This document shows, one piece after another, positions 23,729-36,541 of a DNA stretch of 64,000 nt. Origin of the DNA: Brachionus koreanus. Taxonomy: Eukaryota > Rotifera > Eurotatoria > Ploima > Brachionidae. The stretch spans positions 1,944,737-2,008,736 of the forward strand of contig PJRA01000216.1 of NCBI GenBank assembly GCA_016987375.1. Reading direction: 5' to 3'. The translations under genes were made by a program, and so were the position numbers. Below the pieces are notes generated by a model. That model was not told the origin of the DNA and did not search any database. It worked only from the letters and a program-made list of their open reading frames with translations. Positions within the stretch are counted from its first letter, which is position 1. The number at the start of each line of letters is the position of its first letter.

Positions 23729-24567
23729 TTTGTGTTTAATTTTTGCTGAAATGTTTTTTTTTTTTTAATTTTTTTGTTTATGAATTCAATTTTCTTAGAA
23801 AATATTGGTTTTTTTTTATTTTTTTTTTTTAATTGAGAATCTTCATCTCTCAATTTAGTTTAGATTTAATTTTTTTGGATCAATTTTTTATCTTGGTTTA
23901 AGTGATAATCATAATAAACTGTGATTTTGATACAGACTTTTTATACTTATAATTTTATGGGAATGAACAGCAGGATTTAAATTTGTATCAATAAATACAA
24001 TTATTTTTGTCTTATTCTATATGTTAATAAAATTCAATTTTTGTATTTTTTTATTTTATTTATTTCAGAAAACACCTGTATGGGTGATGTATAAAAGAAA
24101 AAACACGGAAAAAAAATCAAAATCCTTTTTTTTAAGTAAAAATTCTTTCATTTTTTTAGCAGTACCGTCTACGAGTTTTTTTTAAAATCATAATTCCCAA
24201 AATTTTATTTAAAAAATGAGATTTCTGCATTGATTTAACGATCGATCTATTCACAAAAATCAGGAAAAAGCATTAAAATTTAACTTTTAAGCCTAAAAAA
24301 GACAATTTTTCAGTTCATTTCTTTTGTCAAAACCAAGCAGATTTTTTTTGTCAAATATTGTCATTGTTAGATGAGCAAATGGAATATATAAAATTATCGG
24401 TCTAAAAATTTTACTGATTAAATAATAATGTTTATCAGATTTTATTTTTTTAATAGCTGTATCTGTATCCAGAAAGTTCGCCTTCAAAATGAAATTTAAA
24501 AAAAAAATAATTAAAATAAGGTTAATTGAAATAAAGTAAAAAAATGAAAAAAAAAGATTAAATAAGT

Positions 24568-24802
24568 TTAACACTAGAAGCACCAAGCATTTTTCACGTT
24601 TTACAAAAATAAATATATCAAAAATATTTCATGAAAAAACCATAATATTTTTATTAAGTAATATCATTTTTTGAAAAAAAGTTTTAAAATCTACATAAAT
24701 CAAAAAAGATATATTATTTTGAAAAATCTATTCAAAAAATAGGAGGATTTAAAAATTTTTCAAACAAGTCTTGTTTGACTTGTTTGATGCTTCTAGTGTT
24801 AA
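24568..24802. mobile_element. TTAA-flanked MITE, family 1 (duplicated copy)
   Basis: Same element as 3824-4058, present because the surrounding block is duplicated. Confidence 0.85.
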
Positions 24803-25157
24803 ATAAAATACAGAATAAAGAAAATTAAAATCAATGTATTGAAATGGCTTAAGGTTGAAAATGTTTAAATATTTTATATTTAATGAAAAAAAAAGAGAAA
24901 ATGTAAAGTAGATATTGTACAATTAAGTAGGATTTGTGATATATCTTGATTGGAAACATTCTTAATATTCTTCTACCAGTTTGATGGCTAATCTAACAGA
25001 ATGACTCAGTCTTGACATATCTTTCACCCAAAAAGTTGATTCGAAACTGTTAGTAGTTTAAGTAGGTTTAAGGTAATAATGATGAAAGGAATGCTGTATT
25101 TCAGATTCAAAATAGATCTAACAGCTCAGTTATGAATAAACTGTAACTGTCATTATA

Positions 25158-25306
25158 TACCATCAACTTTGTAACTTTTTGAGAAGAGACTGAGAATTTA
25201 TCAAAAAATAATTTAATATAAAATATATCTTATAAATAATAAATTTTGAACATCCACCTCAGCCTCAGCGTATGTCTCATCTGAAAAAGTTACAAAGTTA
25301 ATGGCA
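25158..25306. repeat. Foldback element (duplicated copy)
   Basis: Second copy of the inverted-repeat element at 4414-4562, with both arms preserved. Confidence 0.55.
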
Positions 25307-26022
25307 TCACTGTATTCTATTAATTTCAGTTTCTGATAAAAATTTGAAACTGGGAATATGGTATAAAATTAAGTCAAAAGTTTATCAATTTATAAATTAT
25401 TTATTTATTTATTTTATTTATTTTAAAAATAATTTAGGCGAAGCCTTGGCCGGTTGGAATGGAGACTTTGTCCTTCCTTTCAGCCACATGATTGATTTTT
25501 GATGTTGCACAATGTTGCAAAATAACAAAAAAGTTAATTTAGATTGAGTTTAGCGTTTAAATTTTAAAATGTTAGAAAAGAAATTTACAATTAATATTAA
25601 TTTATGTTAAAGAATTAAAAACTAATTATGTAAACTTTAAGTTGAAAGAATTTATGAAATTGGTGCTATTTTAAGGAAAAAATCGAACGGAGTAGTGAAT
25701 TTTTTTTGGTTATTTACATTGTAATTACGCAAATCTTCATGGATTTGACTGTGGGTAAGACGACTAAGAACGAAATTTTTAAATAATTTATTGTATCTTT
25801 TTTCTAGCAATTCAATTTTCATATTATTGTGCATAAAAAAGCTTTTGTATCATAATTCATAATTATTGTTTTGTTAACAAACTATGTCAAAAGTTTATCA
25901 ATTTATAAATTATGTGCATCATAATATTGATTTTAACTGGATATTCTAAATGACCTTCAGTTTTTTAATTATGTTTTAATATTGATTTTTTTTTTTGGTT
26001 ATAAAAATAGCTACTTACCTGA

Positions 26023-26394
<372 letters not shown>

Positions 26395-26432
26395 TTTTAT
26401 TGTAACATGACTTATCATTACTAAAACACCCC

Positions 26433-26448
26433 GGCCCTTTTCAGGGCC
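26433..26448 (+). terminator. Histone mRNA 3' stem-loop, copy 2
   Basis: GGCCCTTTTCAGGGCC, same perfect stem as copy 1 and same distance from the H4 stop. Confidence 0.92.
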
Positions 26449-26478
26449 AAACACTTTTTATACATAAAGCAGATTAAT

Positions 26479-27257
26479 TAAATATTGTTTAAAATTACTC
26501 TTTGAAATTACATTAATAAATAAATTAATGAACTAAAACTATAACCATCAGTTGACTAGAAAATTAGAATTAAAAATTTTAATTTATATTCAAAGGATTA
26601 ATACTAATTCAACCAAATAAAAAGATAAAGAAAAAATGAAAAATATAAACACCATAAATTGAGTGAAAAAAATCAATCAAAACAATTACAAAGCTACTTC
26701 CGTGTAAAGTAGGCGATGTCTTATCTTCACAACTTCAATAAATCTTGCACACAACAAGTCTCAAGTATCAAATGCCTTTTGGTTCAAGATTAAACATTTA
26801 GATTTACAAAATTTTCAGAAATAAATTGCATAATGTGCCTCTTTTCTTAGTAATATGTCATTTTATGATATCTAAAATTAAATTTAAAAAATATAGAAAA
26901 TAAGAATGTGATATTTCTATTACTGATTTAAGGCACTTAATAAAATAGAATTTTTTTCTTTTATAATTCTTTAAAATATTAAAACTAGATATTTCCTTTT
27001 GTAATTAAGCATCATAAAAAAACTCACAAGCTAAATTTCAATGGTAAATAATTTATTGATATTCATGGATTTTTAGAAATTATATTTCATAAAAACCCTT
27101 AGATGTAATTTAATTTTCTGTTACTTCTAAAAACAACAGCTTTCAAAGTTGGATGGAGGATTATAGTTTCACATCTGTTAATTAAAGTAAAATTATTTTA
27201 ATAAAAATTCATTTTATGAAATAGTCACATTGAAAATCAAAATTTTTAAAACATCAA
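26479..27257. other. Intergenic DNA
   Basis: Unique AT-rich DNA directly after duplication copy B. Nothing recognisable. Confidence 0.6.
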
Positions 27258-27701
27258 TCAATCGTGATTTGAAATTAATTTTTTTGACAAAAAATCATTA
27301 TCTACCAAGGTCAGAGTCTCTTCGTTATTAATTGGTTGTTCAGGTAAAATTTTTCTCTTCAATAAAAATAAAGATAATTATGATTTTCTTTTTTATCAGC
27401 AAAATACTTCAAGATAATTGATGGCGACCGTTCCAACATAGGCACTATCTTCTGATGTTTCTGACTTTAGACCGTTTTTTAAATAATCATGCATGTAAAT
27501 TTCATTGAATTCTTTTAAAGATGATATCAAATTTTTACCATTTATTTTACCGTTTATATTTTTGGTTTTAATTTTTTGAAGCTTTGACTCTAAAAAGAAG
27601 AAATTATTTGAGTAATCTTAATATCTTTTCTTACCCAGGCGTGCAATATGACTCTCGCTATCAGGCATTAGCCCTAGGCCGGTGTTCGATTTTGTATGCA
27701 T
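27258..27701 (-). CDS. Unrecognised small protein, three exons
   Basis: Three minus-strand pieces join in frame through good GT-AG introns: 27635-27701 (start ATG), 27408-27589 and 27258-27356 (stop TGA). They give 115 aa. The introns are 45 and 51 nt, matching neighbours. The N-terminus MHTKSNTGLGLMPDSESHIA leads into a probable amphipathic helix (RLESKLQKIKTKN), then LISSLKEFNEIYMHDYLKNG and VGTVAINYLERKI, with an acidic/polar tail. Overall it looks helical, soluble and without a signal peptide. I do not recognise the family. The consistent reading frame over three exons and coding-like amino-acid use support a real gene. Confidence 0.65.
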
Positions 27702-28218
27702 TATTTTATTTCTTAAAAGAAGAAAATTATAAAAATTTTTCCTCAATAAACAAGAATAATTTAAGAAAAAAATAAATTATTATAATTATAATATGAATGC
27801 GATTTTATAAAACTCAATCATAGATTTACAAATTTATCTTAAATTATTTTTAGCTGAAGCAAATGCTAAAAAAATTTTGCCAAAAAAAAGTGCTTTTTCG
27901 AAAATTTTTATTTAGACAACATCTAATTAGACCAAAAATAAACATGGCAGACATTTTTCAATACTTGGTATGGAAATAGTTAGCAAAAAAACTTTTACTA
28001 GTAAACTAATTTGAAATTAAACCGAACCAATGCTTCTTAAAATTGAAAGGATAAAAAAATTTAATTTAAAAAAAAGTAAAAAAAAATTTACATTGAAATA
28101 GAGAGTTACATGTTATGCATGCTTAAATATTTTAGGGCTTAGAAAATAAGAAGAAATATCAAAGTTGCAATTTCACAATGGAGTTGGATTTATTTATTTA
28201 TCTATCTATTTTCTGTAG

Positions 28219-28866
28219 CAAGCTAATGCTCCTTCAGATTAAAAAATAAAAAATAAAATTTAAAATTAAAATAAAATACAAATAAAATATAGTAAATATA
28301 ATTTAAAAAAGGAAAAAAATAGAAAAGAAATATGTCATTTATGAAGATGCTAGACATAAGTGAGCTAATTACTGATGCTTATGGGACCCCTGCTTTTATT
28401 GGATATTTATCACTTAGAGACAACTTGTTGTATTAATAGGACGATAGTTGGAAGGATCCTGAGTTGTAGAAGTTTTCTTTAGTATCATAGTTATATTTGA
28501 TAGGATTTTAGATGATCGATTTATTGTTGAATATTCGATTTTTATTAAATTTAAGAAAGATTTAAACAAAATTCTAATTAATTTCGTATATAATTAGAAT
28601 TAAATATTGTCCAAATAAAAATTATTGAAAAACATTTGTCCAATTTATTCATTCAAAATAAGATTTGACAAAATAAACTTGATGAAATGCACATAATTCC
28701 GATTCCACTGTGTAATTACAACTTTACTATTTATTCTTTTTTCTTTGATCTATCAGATATATAAATATGTATCCTGTAACTCTCTGTTTCATTATATCTA
28801 TTTTTTTATATTTTTCTAATTTATTTTATTTTTATTATATTTTTTTTCTGAAGGAGCATTAGCTTG
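28219..28866. mobile_element. Inverted-repeat-flanked non-coding element (about 650 bp)
   Basis: A 20-bp terminal sequence, CAAGCTAATGCTCCTTCAGA at 28219-28238, is exactly inverted at 28847-28866. AT-rich stretches continue inward from both ends. The interior is non-coding. No clear target-site duplication was found, so it may be a MITE of an unassigned superfamily. Confidence 0.6.
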
Positions 28867-29429
28867 GTACAGTTTAACAAATAAATAATATTGATTCAAT
28901 ATTTAATTTATATGTAGTTTTCTGGCTCTTTGTTGTATCAATTTTGACATCTTATATAGATGAGTAAACGATACATGAGAAAACCAGATTGAATCAAAAT
29001 GATCTGTGATTAGAATTTTGAAAAGTAATTATTGTTTAATTCTTCTCAATATTAAAAATCTATTTTTTAAAGTATTTTTTTTTTTCAATTTATAAAGTAA
29101 TATTTTCAAATTAAAAGTGAGTATTTTCACTTAATGGTTTATATAAACCATTAAGTTCTAAAGTCTTAATCAAGATCAAGTTGATTGTAATTGATTAGTA
29201 AAATGCCGTCCTATAGGAAAATGAGCGATTGAGCGAAAAAGAGGAAATCAGAAAGAAGTTCGATTCCTTCCGGGTCTTCTATTTTTGGCCATTGTTCTTC
29301 TTGATGTATTAGATCTAGTTATATCTTGAAAAAGCTAACCTAACTTTCAAGTGATCAAAAATAGATATTTTTCTTAAAGTGAAGCATATATTTGTTCTAA
29401 TTGTTCAGAATAAAGTTCTGCATTTTTTT

Positions 29430-29820
29430 AATGACCGCCTAGAACCTTCTCAGTGTCATTTCCCCATGGAAATTCCTTTTTTCACGACATGCTGAATTGT
29501 TTGAGATGGCCCCTAAAATTGATTTCAGTTATCATTATTTTAATAGATCCACTACTCATCACAAGTTATAATCCGTCTCAAGAACCGTTCAGCCAGAGAA
29601 TTTTTAGGTAGTTTCCTACACATTTCAATGGGTCGTTTGTTATCTTCGATTGTTAAAGGCCATTTGACAATCGGCGAGAACCAAGCTTAATGTTGCTCTC
29701 AACAGTCGTGGACAGAGCATTCTACATGAACCTTTCTTCCTCTGAAGGCTGATATCAGTCTTGCTATATTTTTTAAATAAATCTTTTATTTTTCTTATTT
29801 TAAGCACATTTTCAGTTTCC
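29430..29820 (-). pseudogene. Mariner transposase remnant
   Basis: The minus strand reads VKWPLTIEDNKRPIEMCRK, then SLAERFLRRIITCDE-stop-WIY, matching the mariner block around the first catalytic Asp of the DD34D triad (RIvTgDEkWiyY). GPSQTIQHVVKKGIS follows, matching the region after it. At least five in-frame stops and frame changes make it dead. The upstream part up to about 29820 continues in shifted frames. Terminal repeats were not identified. Confidence 0.72.
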
Positions 29821-31059
29821 ACAAGACTAGTACAATATCAAAATTTCAAATTTTTCACTTTAGAAATTTTTTAGAATTAAATAAACAAAGAATTAGAGAT
29901 ATCATTTTTGAAGAGCATTTAATTCTGTTTTTTTTAAACATAATATGTGTAAAATTTTTTTAATTATAAAGCTGCTATAATCCAAAATCGTTCTCACAAT
30001 TTGATTATTTTAACCCCAGGTTTTTTTTTTAACCCTTCAAATTGTAGTTTTTTAAAAAAATTAATTTTTAAAATAAAATGTTAAATTTATATTAATAACT
30101 TTATTTGAAATTTTATTGAGAAATCAACCGGGCTTTCTAGTTTTAAAGACTTAGAGTAGATTTTTTATTTAAAATTTTTTCTTCTATTCAAAAACCTCAA
30201 TATTTGACGATAACAAAGCAATTGGTTTTTACTAATAGAAAAAAAAGTGGAGCATAAAATTTTACCAAATTATGATATAAACTAGTCTCAATGGATAATT
30301 CATAAATTGCTAGCAAGGATGGTATGTGATTTTATTAATTACACCCAAGACTAACAGTAGTTCTTTTTTTCTTCACCAAAAAAATCTAATGATTTATCTT
30401 ATTGAATTTATATTTTTGAATTTATCTTATTATTAATAATAGATACTATCATTAAATAGTAAATTAATATATTATGCTATTACTTACTCAAGTCATCTTA
30501 CTTACTTTTCTTTGATTTAAATTATACATTGTGATAAATATTATAATTTCTGGAAAAAAAATTTTTACAAGTTTTTTTTTAACCTTTTCTTTTAAATACA
30601 AAATTATCAAATTTTTTATTAAAAAATTATAATTTCAATTAGAAAAATAGTTATTTTTTCAAAGATCATATTGAAAAGTTTAATTTAAAATAACAATGTG
30701 AAAATAGCATATTTTTAATAATTTTAAATTCAAGGATTTTTCAGATCTCATAATTTTTATAAAATATTGGTTTAAATTCACTCATAATTTTCATGTTTTA
30801 TCAATCAAGTTTGTCATATTATTACTTGATTTCTTGAATAATTAACTACTTTAACTTATTAAAATTCATTTTACCTTACTTGGCAATTTTTAAATGTGTC
30901 TCTATTCTTTTTATTGTCACTTATTACATTAAAAGTTAATTAATTTAATATTTTGTTAAGTTGAAAAAAGCTCTAAAGTCTGACAAATTTTATGTCGATA
31001 AATTTTAAATTCAGAATTAAGATGAAAATTAATAAAATTTATTAAATTACTTTTAAAAA

Positions 31060-33304
31060 ATGAATGAAAACAACAATTTAATCAAGTTTTGGAATTCAAA
31101 AATTAAAATCGAATATGAGAAAATTTGCCGGTCATTTAAGCAGAAAAATTCTAAAGAAATCAAGTATTGTTATTTTTGTTTTAACTAAATGGAAAAATGA
31201 CATAACTTAAATTAGGAAATGCCATGCTGAAAATTTTGATCATATTGACGACTTCTTGGCTGAATTTAAGCAAAGAGATAATTCATTCATTTTGGACATT
31301 TTTGATATAGACACAAAAATAAATAATATCAAACAACATTCAAAAAAAAATGCTGATGAAGCATTATTTAAACGAAAAGTAGAAATTAATGGTAAAACTT
31401 GTACCAGACGCTGTCGCATAATGCCATATATTGAGCCAATACCCACCCTGTACGCATGGGCTCCCTTACAAAAAAACATTTTAGTAAATAATTTTTTTAG
31501 ACTAAAATTTTAGGAAAAAAATAAAAATTTCTTTATTTAAAATAAAATATTTCAATAATTTAGACATTTTCAAAAGGTCGATGATGAGGCGGTTTTGCCG
31601 AATATCCCCTATGTTGATGATGAGACATGTCCCATCGATGAAAATTTTATAAACGAATTAGTTGATAATTATGACGACAAAGTGCATGGGGAAGTTGGAG
31701 GCTACCTGAATGATTTGATGATGATTGACTTAATCAACTCTCTAAAAAAATATCAAACGAATCCTAGCTCAAGCCAAATAGATTCGATTATTTTTGAAAG
31801 AATATCAGAAACGTTTCCTGACAGAGGCAACAGTTTAGAAGTAAAAGAAAAATATCGGTCTTTGACTCAACCATCGAAGCTCAAACTAGACTCGGAATGC
31901 ATACCTAACATCGATCAACCTGATGCCAAACAGAACACAAATGCCAACCGCGAGCAAATAATGCATTCTTTTCATACACTTTTTTGTCGTAGATGCTTTA
32001 AATATGATTGTTTTATTCATCGCTACAAGCAACCACTTCCAACAAATACAGATGGCTCAAAAAATCGAGATAATATTCCCATTGATAATAAGCCATGTTC
32101 TCAAGATTGCTATTTAAAAAATCAAGATCTTAACGATAGTCTAAAATCTACTAGGAATAAGAGAAAATTGAATGAATATGAAAATAATGAAAAAAGCCCA
32201 AAGCGCTTAAGTGGGCAAAAAAGTGAAGCTGGCTGTGAAATAAAATTAGAACCAAAAGTAAAAACTGAAATTTGGACTTACAGTGAAACCGCTTTGTACA
32301 AAGTTCTTAGTCCAACTTTAAGATATAATAGCTGCTTACTAGCAAAAGCAATAAGGACTAAAACTTGTCAGCAAATTTATGATTACATGATTCAAAATGA
32401 CGGAAATGCGCATTTGAATTCAAACGATACCAAAATGGTAATTCAAGTAGAAAATAATTTTGATACAGAAAAACCGAGTAGGAGATCATCGAAAAAATCT
32501 AAGAAGACAAGATCAATAAAATCTCATTTTATGGCTCGGAAGCTTCATCAAGAAGTGAACGGAGATGGAGAAGATCACGAGGCCGATTCAGCTTGGGTTA
32601 ATAACTATTTTCCATGTGACCATCCTGGTGAACCATGTAATGACAAGTGTAGATGTGTTCAGAATAGAAATTTTTGTGAAAAATTTTGCCAATGTAGTCC
32701 AGATTGTATAAATCGTTTCCGCGGTTGCAAATGCAAATCACAGTGTAATAGTAAGCACTGTCCGTGTTTTTTGGCAGTCAGAGAGTGTGATCCGGATCTT
32801 TGCACCGGATGTGGCTCAAATAATTTCAAGTCAAAAAATTTGCCTTATGGTTCTTGTGTAAATATTGCCATTCAGCGAGGCCTTAGAAAGCATTTGCTCC
32901 TAGCTCCATCAGAAGTTGCTGGCTGGGGAATTTTCCTAAAAGAAAAAGCTCTTAAAAATGACTTCATTGCCGAATATTGCGGTGAAGTTATCACTCAAGA
33001 TGAAGCTGATCTTCGCGGCAAAATATATGACAGACATAAGTGTTCCTATTTGTTTAATTTAAATAACGATTTTGTGGTTGATGCAAAGAGGAAAGGAAAC
33101 AAAATTAGATTTGCCAATCATTCTGTTAATCCTAATTGTTATGCAAAAGTAATGTTGGTAAATGGAGATCATAGAATAGGAATTTTTGCCAAAAGAGATA
33201 TAGATGCTGGCGAAGAGCTTTTTTTCGATTATAGATATGGACCTACTGAACAATTGAAATTTGTTGGAATTGAGCGTCCACCTATGAATTATAATATTGT
33301 CTAA
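31060..33304 (+). CDS. EZH2: Histone H3K27 methyltransferase E(z)/EZH2
   Basis: Catalytic subunit of Polycomb repressive complex 2, which trimethylates histone H3 Lys27. Exons 31060-31163, 31216-31483 and 31577-33304 join in frame to 699 aa (human EZH2 746). The last acceptor is placed after CAAAAG, not at the preceding TTTAG, because it restores the conserved junction LQKNILVDDEAVLPNIPYVD. Visible landmarks: FHTLFCRRCFKYDCF (about 256-270), the MCSS/SANT region with NKPCSQDCY and TKTCQQIYDYM, the cysteine-rich CXC domain (about 472-540: CDHPGEPCNDKCRC to CDPDLCTGCG), and the SET domain (about 560-690) with HLLLAPSEVAGWGIF, RFANHSVNPNCYAKV and ELFFDYRYG. Catalytic Asn-His and Tyr residues are all present, so it should be active. 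Confidence 0.97.
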
Positions 33305-34151
33305 TAATTTAAATAAAAAAAAGCTTTTTTAGAAATTTATGATCTAGTCATCGAAGTTTTTACTATTTTATGTACTTTGAATAAATAAATAAAAAAATTA
33401 AAAATGATAATATTAATTAGATACAACACGTATCTTCTGAAGAAGTCTTACTAGCTTTTATGCTTATTTAGCTTTTAAACTTTTATGATTTTCATGGTTA
33501 TTACAAAAACACGGACCCATACTGATCTCTTAAAGGCTCTGTAACTTTTCTCCCATCATTTTTATAAAAAAACTCTACCAGCTTTCATGCAGGACCCAAG
33601 TCTAAACTATAGGAAATTGGATTCAGCATCCATTTAAGCTAGATATCAGTTATTGATAGTTATTAATCCAAAATTCCAACTCATAGACAATTTCAAGTAA
33701 AATAAATTTATTTTTTTGTTTGCAATTCAAATATTTATTTAAAAATAAATTTCAATAATAATATTTTTTAGACGAATTTTTGAAATTTTTTTTAAAAATT
33801 GAAAATCTAAATAAATTCTTATCGAATTAAATTAGAAATAAGAAAAAAAAATTTTTCGTATTTAATTTTGAATCACGTTTTATTTATTAACAAAACTATT
33901 TGAACAGTTAAAAAGAACAAAAAAAATGGCTACATTTTATTTTATCACTAAGACTTTCTAAAAATTCAAAAAAAATTATCTAAGTTTTTCTTTTTTTAAA
34001 TAGCAAAATATTTAGATACTAAAATATCTCTTTATAATCATGCTATTTTCCCGATAAAAATAGAGTGTTTTTTTTTTTAATTTCATTATTTAGAAAATAA
34101 CTAAATTGTTTTGAAAAAAAATAACTAGGTTAAAAAAATATAATTTGGATA
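33305..34151. other. Intergenic DNA
   Basis: AT-rich spacer between E(z) and FABP gene 2; nothing recognised. Confidence 0.6.
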
Positions 34152-34723
34152 ATGGCCGCTCTAAATGGAACTTGGGTACTTGAAAAAAGTGAAAATTTTG
34201 AAGAATTTATGAAAGAACTTGGTATTAATGAGCTTTGCAGCTTTTTTCCATAATTCTTCAGCTAATATTTAGATAAGGTGTGGGGCTGATTCTGAGAAAA
34301 GTTGGAAATACAGTTACTCCAACATTAATAATTTCCAATAATGGTAACGAATGGTCTATAAAAATGAGATCTACTTTTAAAAATACCGATGATAACTTTA
34401 CTTTAGGTGAAGAGTTTGACGATGGTAAAATCAAGTAAAAAAATATAACAATTATTGCTATTTATTCATTTTTTAGAAACAACTGATGGTCGAAAAATAA
34501 AGTGTTTGTATAACTTGGATGGAGATAAATTAATTTGTGAGCAAAGGGACCGAAAAACAAGAGCTCTCCAAGTAACAGCAGTAAGATCAATCGATGAAAA
34601 TGGAAAAATGGTCGAGGTTTGAATCCAGCCACTTTACATACTAATGACCAATTTAATCATAATTTTTAGGTTCTTACTTGTAAAACAGTAGTAGCCAAGC
34701 GTTACTTTAAACGAGTAGAATAA
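34152..34723 (+). CDS. FABP: Fatty acid-binding protein, gene 2
   Basis: Intracellular lipid carrier. Four exons, 34152-34221, 34278-34424, 34477-34616 and 34670-34723 (70, 147, 140 and 54 nt), give 136 aa. Features: LNGTWVLEKSENFEEFMKEL at the N-terminus, VGLILRKVGNTVTPTL, the EEFDDETTDGRKIKCLY hinge, LICEQRDRKTR, and the C-terminal VVAKRYFKR supplying the Arg/Tyr ligand contacts. The exon 2 acceptor is placed after ATAAG so that LG-VGL is restored. Exon lengths match gene 3 exactly, showing a tandem duplication. Confidence 0.94.
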
Positions 34724-35813
34724 ATCAATTTAATAGTGCGAGCCTAACGAACAAATTTCCGAAATATTGCTTTGCTAAATTTGCTCGATTAAACTCCCAC
34801 CATCAAAATTGAATATTTTTATTGCAATAAAACTTTTTTTTCTAAGCATATCTTTGATATCTTTAATTAAAAATAAAAATCTAGCGAAAAAAACTCGATC
34901 TCTATTTAAAATTAAATTCGTGAGAATTTATAAATATACGGCTAGTCACCAGAAGGTCCACCACTCACTTGATAAAAATCATTCGTTTGGTAATATAATA
35001 TTATCATATCTATTGATTGTCGTTAATACTTGAGACTAATTAGTTTGAAAAATTTCAATATTTTGGTAATTTAATATTATTTTTTTATAATATAAAGTTC
35101 TTTATTGAGAAGTCAACATATTTAAATGTTCAAATTCAAACTAGAATAGGAGTAGATATGAAAATGATAGATAAAAAATAACAATCGATGGAAAAATATA
35201 CACACATTCATTTACTTAGAATTTTTAACGTATCAAGTTAAGATATTGAAATTTGAGTGTTCTAATATGCAGCACTTGGGCTTTAATAAAATTTTTGCTG
35301 AGTTTATTTTAAATAAAGCCCTTAATCCGTAAATTTTCGTATCAATTATCTAAAATATCAAATGAAAAGAACAGCATCTGTTAGGCTGATAATAAATTTA
35401 GTTGTTTAAAAAAGCTATTTTTTTTTAAATATTAAATAAGTTATTTTAAATAAAAAATCTTTTAACTTGTAAAACTAATTATGTATTTGAATTTAGAATT
35501 TAAAAGAATAAAATTCATGATCACTAATCAAAAAATTTATCCTATTTTTTTATTCTAAAATAAATTCAATAAAATTTTTTAATCATGTTAATTAAAAATT
35601 ATTCGTTTTTATTTTAATAAAAAAAATCATATGATGCTTCTTTCTACAAATTTTTCAAACGCAATTTTTGAAAAAATTTAAAAATTACTCTTTATTAAAA
35701 TTATCCTAATTAAAACACCAACAGAGCGTAAAAACCATAATTGAAATAAAAATAGCTTTCCATTCAATAAAACATTTTCTTTTATTGTAATTAAACTAAG
35801 CTAAAAAAATAAA
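34724..35813. other. Intergenic DNA between tandem FABP genes
   Basis: AT-rich spacer; nothing recognised. A 74-codon open stretch at 34809 has no recognisable domain. Confidence 0.6.
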
Positions 35814-36373
35814 ATGTCGGAGTTGAATGGCACATGGATTTTAGAATCCAAGGAAAATTTTGAGGAATTTTTAAAAGCTCTCGGTAATAAAGATATAACT
35901 TAGATTAAGCATGAATATTATTTTATCAAAAAAAAAGGTGTTGGGCTAGTTTTAAGAAAAATTGCAAAAAAAATTACTCCAACATTGATTATCAATGGTG
36001 AAGCAAACAAATGGTCTGTTAAAATGCGATCAACATTTAAAAATTTAGAATACAATTTTAATTTAGGAGAAGAATTTGATGATGGTAAAAAATTTAGATA
36101 TAAAATTTTTAGATAAAATATGTTTTCCTAGAAACAATTGATGGTAGAAAAGTAAAATGTTTGTTTAAGCTTGAAGGAAACAAACTTATTACAGAACAAA
36201 GAGATTTTAAAACAAAAGAGATAATTGCAACAGTTGAAAAATTTGTGGATGCAAATGACCATATGATAGAGGTAAATAATTAAAATTTTATTATCAGAAA
36301 TATAATTAATTTAATTAAGCATTTGTATGCAAAAAATGTAGTTGCAAAAAGAATATTCAAACGAGTCAATTGA
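35814..36373 (+). CDS. FABP: Fatty acid-binding protein, gene 3
   Basis: Tandem paralogue of the gene at 34152, with four exons of identical sizes (35814-35883, 35938-36084, 36132-36271, 36320-36373) and 136 aa. Features: LNGTWILESKENFEEFLKAL, VGLVLRKIAKKITPTLII, EEFDDETIDGRKVKCLFKL, ITEQRDFKTKE and VVAKRIFKR. The usual Arg-x-Tyr at the C-terminus reads Arg-Ile-Phe here (RYF in gene 2), so the ligand-contact Tyr is replaced. Divergence from gene 2 is moderate, so this tandem pair is much older than the cdt1/H4 duplication. Confidence 0.94.
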
Positions 36374-36541
36374 TTAATTACTTTTAACTGATTAATAAAC
36401 TTTATATTTTTTAAAATAATTTGAAAATTTTTTATATAAAAATTTTATTTTAAATCACAATTTTATCAATCAATTTTTAAAATTAATTCTATTCAAAAAA
36501 GAAACTAAAAATTTTAGAACTAAAATATTCAAATTGTAATC

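Larger units (their letters stand above)
27702..31059. other. Intergenic DNA with element remnants
   Basis: Long AT-rich interval. It contains an inverted-repeat element (28219-28866) and a decayed mariner transposase (29430-29820). No intact gene recognised. A GTTCGATTCC word near 29265 does not belong to a foldable tRNA. Confidence 0.6.

Noticed and set aside
29255..29290. tRNA-like T-loop word GTTCGATTCC
   Set aside because: No acceptor, D- or anticodon stem can be formed at the required spacing around it.
30000..30170. Possible further copy of the 11.4-11.85 kb sequence (shared CGGGCTTTCTA word)
   Set aside because: Only one short word is clearly shared; too little to call an element.
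34809..35033. 74-codon plus-strand frame between FABP genes
   Set aside because: No recognisable motif, low-complexity composition, no splice partner.
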